Assembly: GCA_016177515.1 (NCBI GenBank)
Contig: JACOUZ010000229.1
Coordinates: 1-15,474 of the forward strand
Reading direction: 5' to 3'
From: Acidobacteriota bacterium
GTDB lineage: Bacteria > Acidobacteriota > Polarisedimenticolia > Gp22-AA2
DNA length: 15,474 nucleotides
The stretch's first letter is position 1. Each line of letters opens with the position of its first letter. The position numbers were made by a program, and so were the translations under genes. This document shows, one piece after another, positions 1-6,405 of the stretch. Below the pieces are notes generated by a model that had not been told where the DNA came from, did not search any database, and worked only from the letters and a program-made list of their open reading frames with translations.

Positions 1-4
1 GGCG

Positions 5-1111
5 TCATGGTCCTGCACCAGCGGCGCGCGGAAAGAGGGCCGCGCGCGACAGCCGCGGCGATGCGGACCTGGCCGTCGCCGGCCGGCGGGGCACGAGGCC
101 GCGCGCCGCCTCGAAGGCCCGCTCGGGAGTGATGTCGGCCATGGAGCCGCCGGCCTTCAGGATGACATGCCCCGGGCCGAGGGGCGCATTGAGCCGCGGG
201 TCGGTCGGCCCGAACAATGCGAGCACCGGGCATCCGACACCCCACGCCAGGTGCATCGGGCCGGTGTCGGCGCCCACGAAAAGGGCCGCGCGCCGCAGGA
301 GCGAGGCCAGGAGCCGCAGGGAAGTCGGCGGCGACAGGGCGGCCCGCTTCCCGGATGCGAACACGATGGAGCGGGCCAGCGCCTCCTCCCCCGGACCGAA
401 GACGACGAGCGGCAGGGCGCCGATGGAGGCGGCGAGCAGGGAGGCCAGGCGCCCGAAGCTCTCCGGGGGCCACCGCTTCCGGCGCTGCCGGCGGCTGGTT
501 CCCGGGGAAAGGACGACCACCGGCGATCCCCCCGGGTTGACGGTGTGAAGCAGGGCTTCCGCCTCGTGCTCCTCCTCCGGCCGCTCCGGCAGGATCACCT
601 CGATCTCGTCACCGGCTGCGCCCAGCGCTTCGGCAAGAAGGCAGTTTCTCTCCACCCGGTTCAGGCGGGGGTCGACCGGCCGCACCCATTCGCTGGTCAA
701 GACAAAGCTGAACTCCCTGCAGTGACCCGGCCCGAACCCGACGCGCCGCGGGGCACCCGAAAGCAGGGCCAGAAACGCGCTCTTGAAGCTGCCCTGGAAA
801 TCGAGCGCCACGGTGAAGCGGCGGGCGCGCAGCTGGCGCCGGAGCGCCGCCAGGCTGGCCGCCATCCTGAGCGGGTTCCCCGCCGCCGCGCCGATCTCAC
901 GCCGGGGGAAGCGCAGGACCTCGTCGATCTCCGGGTGGCCGTCCAGAAGGTCGCGCGCCAGGTCTTCGACGATCCAGGCCAGGTGAACGGAGGGGAAGGT
1001 CTCGCGGATCAGGTGCAGGGCCGGGAGGGTCCGCAAAACGTCGCCCACCGCTCCCAGTCGGATGAGCAGGACGCGATCGCGGTCGTCGAGGGGATGGGCC
1101 CGGCGCTCCAT
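5..1111 (-). CDS. Glycosyltransferase family 9 (LPS heptosyltransferase-type)
   Basis: The 368-residue protein belongs to glycosyltransferase family 9, whose members (WaaC, WaaF, WaaQ) move heptose from ADP-heptose onto the LPS inner core on the cytoplasmic side of the inner membrane. The N-terminal Rossmann half begins VLLIRLGAVGDVLRTLPAL (residues 14-32), the usual acceptor-side start of the family. The C-terminal donor-binding half carries LSPGTS (about 201-206), the W-P-ES-F stretch near 214-219, and GADTGPMHLAWGVGCPVLA (280-298) followed by FGPTDP. Length is normal. It diverges from the Trm112/rfaE1 operon, which supplies the heptose pathway and supports a heptosyltransferase role. The ATG at 1111 is the first start in frame with the fold. 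A weak TAAGAT -10-like box lies at 1126-1121 without a clear -35. The C-terminal ~30 residues are Arg/Ala-rich and look unstructured. Which heptose position it modifies cannot be told from sequence alone. Confidence 0.9.
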   Translation of the reverse strand: MERRAHPLDDRDRVLLIRLGAVGDVLRTLPALHLIRETFPSVHLAWIVEDLARDLLDGHPEIDEVLRFPRREIGAAAGNPLRMAASLAALRRQLRARRFTVALDFQGSFKSAFLALLSGAPRRVGFGPGHCREFSFVLTSEWVRPVDPRLNRVERNCLLAEALGAAGDEIEVILPERPEEEHEAEALLHTVNPGGSPVVVLSPGTSRRQRRKRWPPESFGRLASLLAASIGALPLVVFGPGEEALARSIVFASGKRAALSPPTSLRLLASLLRRAALFVGADTGPMHLAWGVGCPVLALFGPTDPRLNAPLGPGHVILKAGGSMADITPERAFEAARGLVPRRPATARSASPRLSRAALFPRAAGAGP

Positions 1112-1153
1112 GTAGCCCGAATCTTACAACGCTCCGGACGGCGGCCCGCCGGT

Positions 1154-1182
1154 TTGACAAATCTATCGCCCGGGGCTATAAA
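1154..1182 (+). promoter_or_regulatory. Sigma70-type promoter of Trm112-rfaE1 operon
   Basis: TTGACA at 1154-1159 and TATAAA at 1177-1182 are separated by exactly 17 nt. Transcription would start near 1189 and give a leader of about 17 nt before the ATG at 1206. This is one of the strongest promoter matches in the window. Confidence 0.8.
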
Positions 1183-1205
1183 TCGCCGACGCAAACAGGA
1201 AGGTG

Positions 1206-1388
1206 ATGGCCGTCGATCCTCGACTTCTTGAAATCCTTGCCTGCCCCCTGTGCAAGACCGAGGTCAAGCTGACCCCGGACGGCACCGGGCTGGTCTGCCG
1301 TTCCTGCCGCCGGCGATATCCGATCGTCGACGACATCCCGATCATGCTGGTGGAAGAGGCGACCATCCCTCCCGAGGACCGTCCCTGA
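1206..1388 (+). CDS. Trm112/UPF0434-like zinc-ribbon protein
   Basis: A 60-residue protein with the Trm112/YcaR pattern: LLEILACPLCK (7-17) then CRSCRRRYPIVDDIPIML (31-48). Cysteines 13, 16, 31 and 34 form a C-x2-C...C-x2-C zinc ribbon, and the YPI-x-DDIP-x-ML ending is diagnostic. In eukaryotes and archaea Trm112 activates methyltransferases. The bacterial role is unclear, but the E. coli homologue YcaR lies between lpxK and kdsB, so an LPS neighbourhood is a recurring context. The ATG at 1206 is preceded by AGGA (1197-1200, 5-nt spacing); a GTG at 1203 is the only close alternative. Its stop codon overlaps the proposed CTG start of rfaE1 (CTGA at 1385-1388), implying translational coupling. 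Confidence 0.88.
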   Translation: MAVDPRLLEILACPLCKTEVKLTPDGTGLVCRSCRRRYPIVDDIPIMLVEEATIPPEDRP

Positions 1389-2419
1389 ACGTCCCGCCGG
1401 CCCGCGGTCCGCTCCTGGAGGCCGCCCGCGCCGCGACGATCGCTTCCCGGTTCAGCCAGGCTACTCTCCTGGTCGTCGGCGACCTGATGATCGACCAGTA
1501 CCTGTGGGGCGGCGTGACGCGCATCTCTCCCGAGGCCCCGGTGCCGGTCGTCCGCCTGGAGCGCGAGAGCTTCCGCCTGGGCGGAGCTGGCAACGTCGTC
1601 AACAACCTGGTGGCGCTGGGAGCGCGGGCAATTCCCGCCGGGGTGCGTGGCGACGATCGATTCGGAGATCTGCTGGAAAAGTTCTGTCGCGAGTCCGGCC
1701 TTTCCACCGAAGGCATCGTCGTGGCCCCCGAACGGCCCACCACCGTGAAGACGCGCGTCATCGCGCATGGCCAGCAGGTGGTGCGCGTGGACCGGGAGGT
1801 GGAAGCGCCGCCGGAAGCCGGTGTGGCCCGTCTCCTGCAGGAGCGCGCGCTGGGGCTGCTGGAAGGCGTCCAGGGGGTCGTGGTGTCGGACTACGACAAG
1901 GGCGCAATTTCTCCCGGGCTCCTGGCGTCCCTGCTTCCCGAAGCGGCCCGGCATCGCCTGCCGATCATTGTGGATCCGAAAGTGCGGCTGTTTCGTCACT
2001 ACCGCCCCTCGACCGTCGTCACCCCGAATGCGCGGGAGGCCATGGCGGCCGCCGGGACGGTGGCGCGCACCGATGAAGAGTTCGAGGCGCTCGGCCGGCG
2101 GCTCCTGGAGCTCCTGGGATGTCCCTTCCTTCTCATCACAAGGGGCGAGCGGGGCATGCTGCTCCTGGAGAAGGACGGCGTTTCCATCTCCATCCCTGCC
2201 AGCGCCCGCGAGGTCTTCGACGTGACCGGCGCGGGCGATACGGTGGTTGCGACCCTGGCCCTCGCCCTGGCTGCGGGTTCCACGATGCTGGAATCGGCCC
2301 TGCTTGCCAATCACGCCGCGGGGGTCGTCGTGGGGAAGATCGGGGCGGCAACCCTGACCACCCAGGAGTTGCTGGGGGCGTTAGGCGGAGCGGGCAAGGC
2401 GGGCTCAGGTCCCGGTTGA
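1385..2419 (+). CDS. rfaE1: D-glycero-beta-D-manno-heptose-7-phosphate kinase, likely CTG start
   Basis: PfkB/ribokinase-family kinase equivalent to domain I of HldE. It phosphorylates heptose 7-phosphate at C1 on the route to ADP-heptose. Using the CTG at 1385 as residue 1 gives 344 aa: VVGDLMIDQYLWG (30-42), the substrate-side glycine motif LGGAGNVVNN (65-74), ITRGERGM, and the anion-hole/catalytic motif DVTGAGDTV (279-287) with D285 as the expected base. The nucleotidyltransferase domain of full HldE is absent, so an RfaE2/HldC protein must be encoded elsewhere. No ATG, GTG or TTG lies in frame between the preceding gene's body and the ATG inside the core strand (about 1487). CTG at 1385 has GAGGA (1374-1378) 6 nt upstream and overlaps the Trm112 stop. 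A GTG at 1250 would overlap nearly all of Trm112. The 3' end overlaps the convergent DUF4388 gene by 15 nt. Confidence 0.88.
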   Translation: MNVPPARGPLLEAARAATIASRFSQATLLVVGDLMIDQYLWGGVTRISPEAPVPVVRLERESFRLGGAGNVVNNLVALGARAIPAGVRGDDRFGDLLEKFCRESGLSTEGIVVAPERPTTVKTRVIAHGQQVVRVDREVEAPPEAGVARLLQERALGLLEGVQGVVVSDYDKGAISPGLLASLLPEAARHRLPIIVDPKVRLFRHYRPSTVVTPNAREAMAAAGTVARTDEEFEALGRRLLELLGCPFLLITRGERGMLLLEKDGVSISIPASAREVFDVTGAGDTVVATLALALAAGSTMLESALLANHAAGVVVGKIGAATLTTQELLGALGGAGKAGSGPG

Positions 2420-3139
2420 ACTCCGCACCACCATGCCGAGCGTCATCAGGGCCCACAGGAGCCGGCAGATCTCGAAGTCCTTCAAGGTCGAGGACCGGCA
2501 GAGATCGCGCAGGGGCGCCGGCCTTTCGCAGTAGGAGAGCAGAGTCCACTCCTCCAGCGACAGGGTGAGATCCCGGCTCATGCCCTCGAGGCCGGGGACT
2601 GTCTGGTACCTGACGTCCAGGCCGCCGACAGCCTCCCAGATCCGCTCCCAGCTCTCGATCCGCCGGATCCCTTCGAGGACGGTGTTCCCCGGGCTCAGTT
2701 TCAGAGTGATGACCTCATCGGAGGGCAGCGGACCCGGGCGATAGCGATAGCGGCCGCGCGTCCAGACGAACAGGCTGCAGACGATGTTCCGGACCTGGTT
2801 CCGGACCCCCTCCACCAGATCGTGCGGCTGGATGAGGCCCATCTCCACGAACACGGTGCCCAGCCGCTTGGTCTCCTGCGCGGCCCGCTCCACGGCGTGG
2901 ACCAGCCCTTCCAGGGAGACGAGCCCCGCCTTGAAGAAGATCTGGCCCAGCCGGTCGTCTCGATCGTTGGAGGTGGCGAAGACGGGCCGGCCCGCCTGGA
3001 TGAAGACGGATTTTTCGATCGTGTCCCCGGTCAGGGTGAGGACTCCGGTCTCTTTCCGGCTCAGAATGGAGTAAATCAGGCCCGGAAAGGTCGTGGTGGA
3101 AAGGACCCCTTCGCGGGTGGGACTCGGTGTGGACATCAT
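2405..3139 (-). CDS. DUF4388 (PATAN-like) protein
   Basis: About 244 residues starting MMSTPSP. The first ~75 residues match DUF4388/PATAN: GVLSTTTFPGLIYSILSRK, then a beta-rich TGVLTLTGDTIEKSVFIQAG segment ending RPVFATSNDRDDRLGQIFFKAG. Such domains occur in bacterial signalling proteins, often with response regulators or small GTPases, and are thought to bind protein partners; no enzymatic role is known. The middle (HAVERAAQETKRLGTVFVEMGLI) resembles the helical part of GspE/MshEN-type regions seen in the same architecture. The C-terminal ~80 residues look like a winged-helix fold (LSLEEWTLLSYC...ICRLLWALMTLGMV). No signal peptide or TM segment is visible. Tandem ATGs lie at 3139 and 3136; the second is better spaced (4 nt) from AGGGG. 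The upstream in-frame extension to 3262 would cover its own promoter and is rejected. Confidence 0.8.
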   Translation of the reverse strand: MMSTPSPTREGVLSTTTFPGLIYSILSRKETGVLTLTGDTIEKSVFIQAGRPVFATSNDRDDRLGQIFFKAGLVSLEGLVHAVERAAQETKRLGTVFVEMGLIQPHDLVEGVRNQVRNIVCSLFVWTRGRYRYRPGPLPSDEVITLKLSPGNTVLEGIRRIESWERIWEAVGGLDVRYQTVPGLEGMSRDLTLSLEEWTLLSYCERPAPLRDLCRSSTLKDFEICRLLWALMTLGMVVRSSTGT

Positions 3140-3157
3140 GCCCCTGTAAACCGGGGA

Positions 3158-3186
3158 AGCGTAGGGACCTGAACGAGTATTGTCAA
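3158..3186 (-). promoter_or_regulatory. Promoter of the DUF4388 gene
   Basis: On the minus strand TTGACA (3186-3181) and TACGCT (3163-3158) are spaced 17 nt, and the start codon lies 18-22 nt further on. The -35 is perfect and the -10 matches at the key T, A and final T. It lies next to the divergent extended -10 promoter at 3212-3220, so the two promoters may influence each other. Confidence 0.7.
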
Positions 3187-3211
3187 GCAGCAGTTCCCTG
3201 GCGCTGCCGCG

Positions 3212-3220
3212 TGGTACAAT
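3212..3220 (+). promoter_or_regulatory. Extended -10 promoter of the XRE-TPR gene
   Basis: TG-G-TACAAT at 3212-3220 is an extended -10 element (TGn plus a 5/6 match to TATAAT). No convincing -35 is found 16-18 nt upstream, which is normal for this promoter class. Transcription from about 3227 would give an unusually long leader of about 210 nt before the ATG at 3439. Confidence 0.5.
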
Positions 3221-3250
3221 GACGCCATGTGGTGCAAAGGAAGGGGTTAT

Positions 3251-3331
3251 CGGCTGCTGCAAACGGTCCGCAAAGGAATTACAAATGTTTCTTGACAGAT
3301 CTTTTATGTCAAGCCACCATTGCAGCAGTCG
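3251..3331 (+). promoter_or_regulatory. Nested inverted repeats in XRE-TPR leader (structured leader or operator)
   Basis: The outer arms CGGCTGCTGCAA (3251-3262) and TTGCAGCAGTCG (3320-3331) pair over 12 bp with one G-U. Inside lies a perfect 7-bp inverted repeat, CTTGACA (3291-3297) and TGTCAAG (3307-3313), around a 9-nt AT-rich loop. A further TGTCAAG copy is at 3181-3187, within the -35 of the divergent gene. The segment is visibly richer in A/T than its surroundings. It could be an RNA leader structure or a binding site for the encoded XRE regulator; sequence alone does not decide. No T-run follows, so it is not an intrinsic terminator. Confidence 0.5.
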
Positions 3332-3438
3332 GCGCTTCCCCGTACCTTTCGGGCCTCACGATGCGCCGCGGCATTCGGGAAGGTAGTCGCATCCACACCG
3401 CCCCCCGGGGGCGCGCAGCGCAGACGCAGGGAGAGGAG

Positions 3439-4617
3439 ATGGAACAGGAGCTGCGAGGGAGTACCCGGCTGGGGAACTACCTCCGCCGGCTGAGGGTAGG
3501 GTACGGGCTTTCTCTGCGCAGGGTCGAGGACAAGGCGAAGACGGGCGGCGGCGAGATCGACAACTCCCAGCTGTCGCGCTACGAGCGCGGCAAGTGCTAC
3601 CCCTCCTTCGACAAGCTGTGCCTGCTCGCCAACATCTTCAATGTGCCCATTCAGAACTTCTCGGATGTCCTGGATCTCGAACGGGTCGAGGCGTACGAGC
3701 CCGCCGAGCCCGCCACCTACGAGGACATCAAGGCGGAGGCGGGCCGGGAGTGGGACCAGGGCAACTACGCGCGCGCCTACGCCATCTACGAAACGGCCTT
3801 GGCGAGGCTGGAGGACGGGGCCGAGGGGAGCGTCGACCCGGAGACGCTGGCGAGGGCCCGCTTCAATCTGGCCAGGACGCTCTTGCGCATGGGAAAAATC
3901 AGCCTGGCGGAGACCGAGCTGCGGCTCATCCTGAGGCGCCACCGGGACATCTCTCCCACGACGGAGGTCGCGGTTCTGGGAGCCCTGGCCGACGCGCACG
4001 AGGACAAGGGGGACCGCTACCTGGCCCTCCTCGAATCCGAGAAGGCCCTCGCCCTCGCGCGGGAGGCGGCCAACGTCGAGTACGAGGGGTACGCGCTGCA
4101 TCGCATCGGGCGCCTGCACTTCCTCGATGGCGAGCACGCGCAGGCCCTGGACAGCTTCCGCGGGGCGCGCACCCTCCTGGAAGACAAGGCCAGCCGGTAC
4201 GATTTGACCCTCATCCGGATCAACATCGGCTTCTGCCAGGCCATGCTCGGCAAGGTGGACCGGGGCGTCCGCGAACTGCGGGAGGCGTTGCAGGTCTCCG
4301 GCAAGGAAGGGTACCGCCGGTGCTCCACGTACGCCCTGCTCTACCTGGGACAGATTCACCTGGCGAAGCAGGAACTGGCCAAGGCGCGCGACTTCTTCGA
4401 GGAAGCCGAGCTGATGGCCCACGGCGGAGAGGAGAGGTTCGTGGACATCCTGTTCCAGACCGCCTACCATCTGTGGGAGATGGCCAGGCTCTCCGGGAAC
4501 CAGGTGCAGGAGAAAGTGTACTTCGGCCGCCTGAAGTTCCTGCGGTCGCAGCTCGATCGGCACTTCCTCGAGGTTGAAAAGTTCGATCAGTTCATCGAAC
4601 AGGGAAAGAGCAGGTGA
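3439..4617 (+). CDS. XRE-family HTH regulator with C-terminal TPR array
   Basis: A 392-residue cytoplasmic protein. Residues about 10-78 form an XRE/HTH_3 domain (LGNYLRRLRVGYGLSLRRVE...NSQLSRYERGKCYPSFDKL) with a slightly long turn (KTGGGEID) before the recognition helix. From about 95 to 375 it is all-helical with TPR spacing: AGREWDQGNYARAYAIYETAL, LARTLLRMGKISLAETEL, HRIGRLHFLDGEHAQALDSF, INIGFCQAMLGKVDRGVREL and LGQIHLAKQELAKARDFFEE. XRE plus TPR is the architecture of RRNPP-type peptide-sensing regulators and of many GC-rich-phylum regulators of unknown ligand. The ATG at 3439 has GGGAG (3429-3433) at 5 nt, with AGGAG directly abutting the start. The frame stays open upstream to 3229, but that stretch carries the leader repeats and no domain. 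It is followed after 4 nt by a secreted-protein gene, suggesting co-transcription. Confidence 0.87.
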   Translation: MEQELRGSTRLGNYLRRLRVGYGLSLRRVEDKAKTGGGEIDNSQLSRYERGKCYPSFDKLCLLANIFNVPIQNFSDVLDLERVEAYEPAEPATYEDIKAEAGREWDQGNYARAYAIYETALARLEDGAEGSVDPETLARARFNLARTLLRMGKISLAETELRLILRRHRDISPTTEVAVLGALADAHEDKGDRYLALLESEKALALAREAANVEYEGYALHRIGRLHFLDGEHAQALDSFRGARTLLEDKASRYDLTLIRINIGFCQAMLGKVDRGVRELREALQVSGKEGYRRCSTYALLYLGQIHLAKQELAKARDFFEEAELMAHGGEERFVDILFQTAYHLWEMARLSGNQVQEKVYFGRLKFLRSQLDRHFLEVEKFDQFIEQGKSR

Positions 4618-4621
4618 TGTC

Positions 4622-5377
4622 ATGAACAGGCCGCTCGTCATCCGTTGTCTGGCCTTCACTGCCGCCCTGGTGTTCCTGCCGTCGATCTCGCGAGCCGAGG
4701 TGAGCGTGCAGCTCGATGGTCGCGGGAATTACAAGCGCTTCCACTACCTGACCGCCGGGAAGGGTCGAAACCGCATCGTCTGGGCACAGGTGCGCCCGCG
4801 CCTGCCTCAGCAGGTGGTGCTGAATCCGCTGGGCGACAACCTGGGTGATCTGCCGCCGGTGATCCGGGTGTCTCCGGAAACCGGGTACCCGTGGGTGGTG
4901 TGGCCGAAGAACTTCGGCAACCTCAAGCAGCTCGTCTTCTCGACGTGGGACGCCGGCGCCAGGAGGTGGACCGATCCGGGGCCGATCGCCCCCGGGACGC
5001 CCTTGGTCTGGAACGACCTCGGTCCGGCCCTGGCTTTCGACGGCTTCGGCACGCCGTACCTCGTGTGGTGGCGCGCCGAGCAGACGGCCATGGTCTACTT
5101 CAGCACGCTGTTGAGCGGGGTGTGGACTCCGCCGCTCGTGGTGAGCGACGAGGGGGTCGACAGCCGGGCCCCGGCGATCGCCATGGACGGGACGACGGCG
5201 GTCATTACCTATCGCACACCCACCGGCATGGTGACGAAGAGATTCGAGGCTGCCTTCCTGATCGACAGCGCCGCCAGCCTCATGGACAATCCGATCCCGC
5301 CTCTGAACGTGCCCCCGTCGAGCCCGCCCGGTGGTGATCTTGGGGGCGGCAAGGACGGATTCATCAAGAGGAGATGA
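4622..5377 (+). CDS. Putative secreted beta-propeller-like protein
   Basis: 251 residues with a clear Sec signal peptide: MNRPLVIRCL, a hydrophobic stretch AFTAALVFLP and a probable cleavage after ISRA (residue 25). The mature part repeats a beta-hairpin pattern with aromatic strands (NRIVWAQ, YPWVVWP, PYLVWWR, AVITYRT), each preceded by a Gly/Asp turn such as AFDGFGTPYLVWW. This resembles sialidase-like or lectin-like propeller blades, but only about four blades fit and no catalytic signature is seen. The last ~30 residues are Pro/Gly-rich and end GGGKDGFIKRR. It starts 4 nt after the XRE-TPR stop, with AGGTGA (4612-4617) as a short-spaced ribosome site, and ends just before a strong terminator. 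It is therefore the last gene of that unit. Function is unknown; it could be exported cargo or a target controlled by the regulator. Confidence 0.75.
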   Translation: MNRPLVIRCLAFTAALVFLPSISRAEVSVQLDGRGNYKRFHYLTAGKGRNRIVWAQVRPRLPQQVVLNPLGDNLGDLPPVIRVSPETGYPWVVWPKNFGNLKQLVFSTWDAGARRWTDPGPIAPGTPLVWNDLGPALAFDGFGTPYLVWWRAEQTAMVYFSTLLSGVWTPPLVVSDEGVDSRAPAIAMDGTTAVITYRTPTGMVTKRFEAAFLIDSAASLMDNPIPPLNVPPSSPPGGDLGGGKDGFIKRR

Positions 5378-5404
5378 AGGGGGTTTCCTGCCGTTCCCGA
5401 AGTG

Positions 5405-5430
5405 ACCCGGCCCGGCGGCCGGGTTTTTTT
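5405..5430 (+). terminator. Intrinsic terminator
   Basis: CCCGGCC (5406-5412), loop CGGC and GGCCGGG (5417-5423) form a perfect 7-bp GC stem, extended by A5405-T5424 and followed by seven T (5424-5430). It ends the XRE-TPR/secreted-protein unit 28 nt past the stop. On the other strand it lies 25 nt beyond the stop of the LapA-like gene but has no T-run in that direction, so it would act only weakly there. Confidence 0.9.
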
Positions 5431-5448
5431 GCCTTCTGACGGGACAGC

Positions 5449-5799
5449 TCAGGCCCGGGTTTCGATCGCGGAAGCCGCGCCCCCGGCCGCGCTCCGTCCG
5501 CCGCCGGGCCCCTCGTGCCGGGCCAGCCGCAGGCGCAGGGCGTCCGCCTCCTCCTCGAGACGCCGCATCTGCTTGCGAAGCTGGCGGTTGGTGATGCGGA
5601 TCTTGATGCCGTCGATGACTCCGATGGCGCAGGCGAACGCCACCCCGAAGATGGCCGCCGCCGCGGCCACGGCTCCCATCGGCACCGGCCCGACCTGCCA
5701 GAACACCAGGTTGACAGTGACGTCGGCGCCGTTGTAGACGCCGACCACGAACAGCACGATGAAAAAGAAGAAGACGATCAGGTAGACGAGGATGTTCAT
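5449..5799 (-). CDS. LapA-domain (DUF1049) inner-membrane protein
   Basis: A 116-residue membrane protein: TM1 at about 3-22 (NILVYLIVFFFFIVLFVVGV), a short periplasmic turn containing NGADVTVNLVFWQVGPVPMG, TM2 at about 41-62, then a charged helix at 68-96 (RITNRQLRKQMRRLEEEADALRLRL) predicted as a cytoplasmic coiled coil, and a flexible Gly/Ala tail. This is the LapA/YciS pattern. In E. coli LapA, with LapB, helps control LPS synthesis by acting on LpxC turnover. The ATG at 5799 overlaps the kdsC stop (ATGA), so it is translationally coupled as the last gene of the KDO operon. The frame is open further upstream within kdsC, but the N-terminal hydrophobic start fits 5799. No LapB-like TPR gene is present in the window. 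Confidence 0.82.
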   Translation of the reverse strand: MNILVYLIVFFFFIVLFVVGVYNGADVTVNLVFWQVGPVPMGAVAAAAAIFGVAFACAIGVIDGIKIRITNRQLRKQMRRLEEEADALRLRLARHEGPGGGRSAAGGAASAIETRA

Positions 5800-6386
5800 C
5801 GCTGCGCCCCCGCGTCTGCGCCACGCCGCGGGCGCTTCCCGCCGCCCCGTGGCCAGGAAACGAACCAGCCGAGGACCTCCGGCCACCTTCCCTGCGCCTT
5901 GAGAATCGCGTCGACCACCTCGCGCACCGCGCCGCGGCCCCCCCGCGCCCGCGTGACGAACGGAGCCCGCCGGATCACCTCGGGGTGGGCGTCCGCGACC
6001 GCCACCGGCATGCCGGCGCGGCCCAGGACCGGCAGGTCGGTGAGATCGTCCCCCAGGTAGCAGACCTGTTCGTCCGAGACCTTCTGCCTCTTCAAGATGC
6101 GCTGGTAGGCCCGCAGCTTGTCGCGGACCTTGAGGTGGATTTCATCCAGGCGCAGCTCCTCGGCGCGCCGCACCACCGCGGCGCCTCCTCTGCCCGAGAT
6201 GACCCCGGTGCGGAGGCCTGCGCGGCGCGCGATCCACAGGCCGACGCCGTCCTTGACGTCGTAGGTCTTGCACTCCGAGGTTCCCTCGATGAATGAAATG
6301 CCGCCGTCGGTGAGGACGCCGTCGACGTCCATCAGGATGAGTGCGATCCGTCGCGCCCGCGGGCCGAGAGGCAGTCGGCGCTTCAT
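5796..6386 (-). CDS. kdsC: 3-deoxy-D-manno-octulosonate 8-phosphate phosphatase
   Basis: HAD-superfamily C0-type phosphatase that hydrolyses KDO 8-phosphate to KDO in the cytoplasm. Motif I is DVDGVLTDG (20-28, nucleophile D20 and acid D22), motif II is SGRGG (64-68), the Lys is in VRDKL (K90), and motif III is GDDLTDLPVL (112-121). YDVKDGVGL (42-50) is typical of KdsC. At 196 aa it is slightly longer than E. coli KdsC (188 aa) because of an Arg/Gly-rich tail after about residue 175. KdsC works as a tetramer in characterised homologues. The start ATG at 6386 has GGAGGA 5 nt upstream. It follows kdsD by 19 nt and its stop overlaps the LapA-like start. In many Gram-negatives lptC/lptA follow kdsC; here that place is taken by the LapA-like gene. 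Confidence 0.95.
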   Translation of the reverse strand: MKRRLPLGPRARRIALILMDVDGVLTDGGISFIEGTSECKTYDVKDGVGLWIARRAGLRTGVISGRGGAAVVRRAEELRLDEIHLKVRDKLRAYQRILKRQKVSDEQVCYLGDDLTDLPVLGRAGMPVAVADAHPEVIRRAPFVTRARGGRGAVREVVDAILKAQGRWPEVLGWFVSWPRGGGKRPRRGADAGAQR

Positions 6387-6405
6387 GGATGTCCTCCGGG
6401 GTCGC

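Noticed and set aside
1163..2314. 383-codon minus-strand frame opposite Trm112 and rfaE1
   Set aside because: Antisense shadow of two genes with clear motifs; composition is His/Arg/Gly-rich without a fold.
3291..3313. CTTGACA...TGTCAAG hairpin as an intrinsic terminator, or its TTGACA as a -35 box
   Set aside because: No T-run follows, so it is not a terminator. No -10-like hexamer lies 16-18 nt from TTGACA on either strand.
3229..3438. N-terminal extension of the XRE-TPR protein, or a separate small ORF
   Set aside because: The region carries the promoter-proximal inverted repeats and has no protein motif. The ATG at 3439 has a ribosome site and sits just before the HTH domain.
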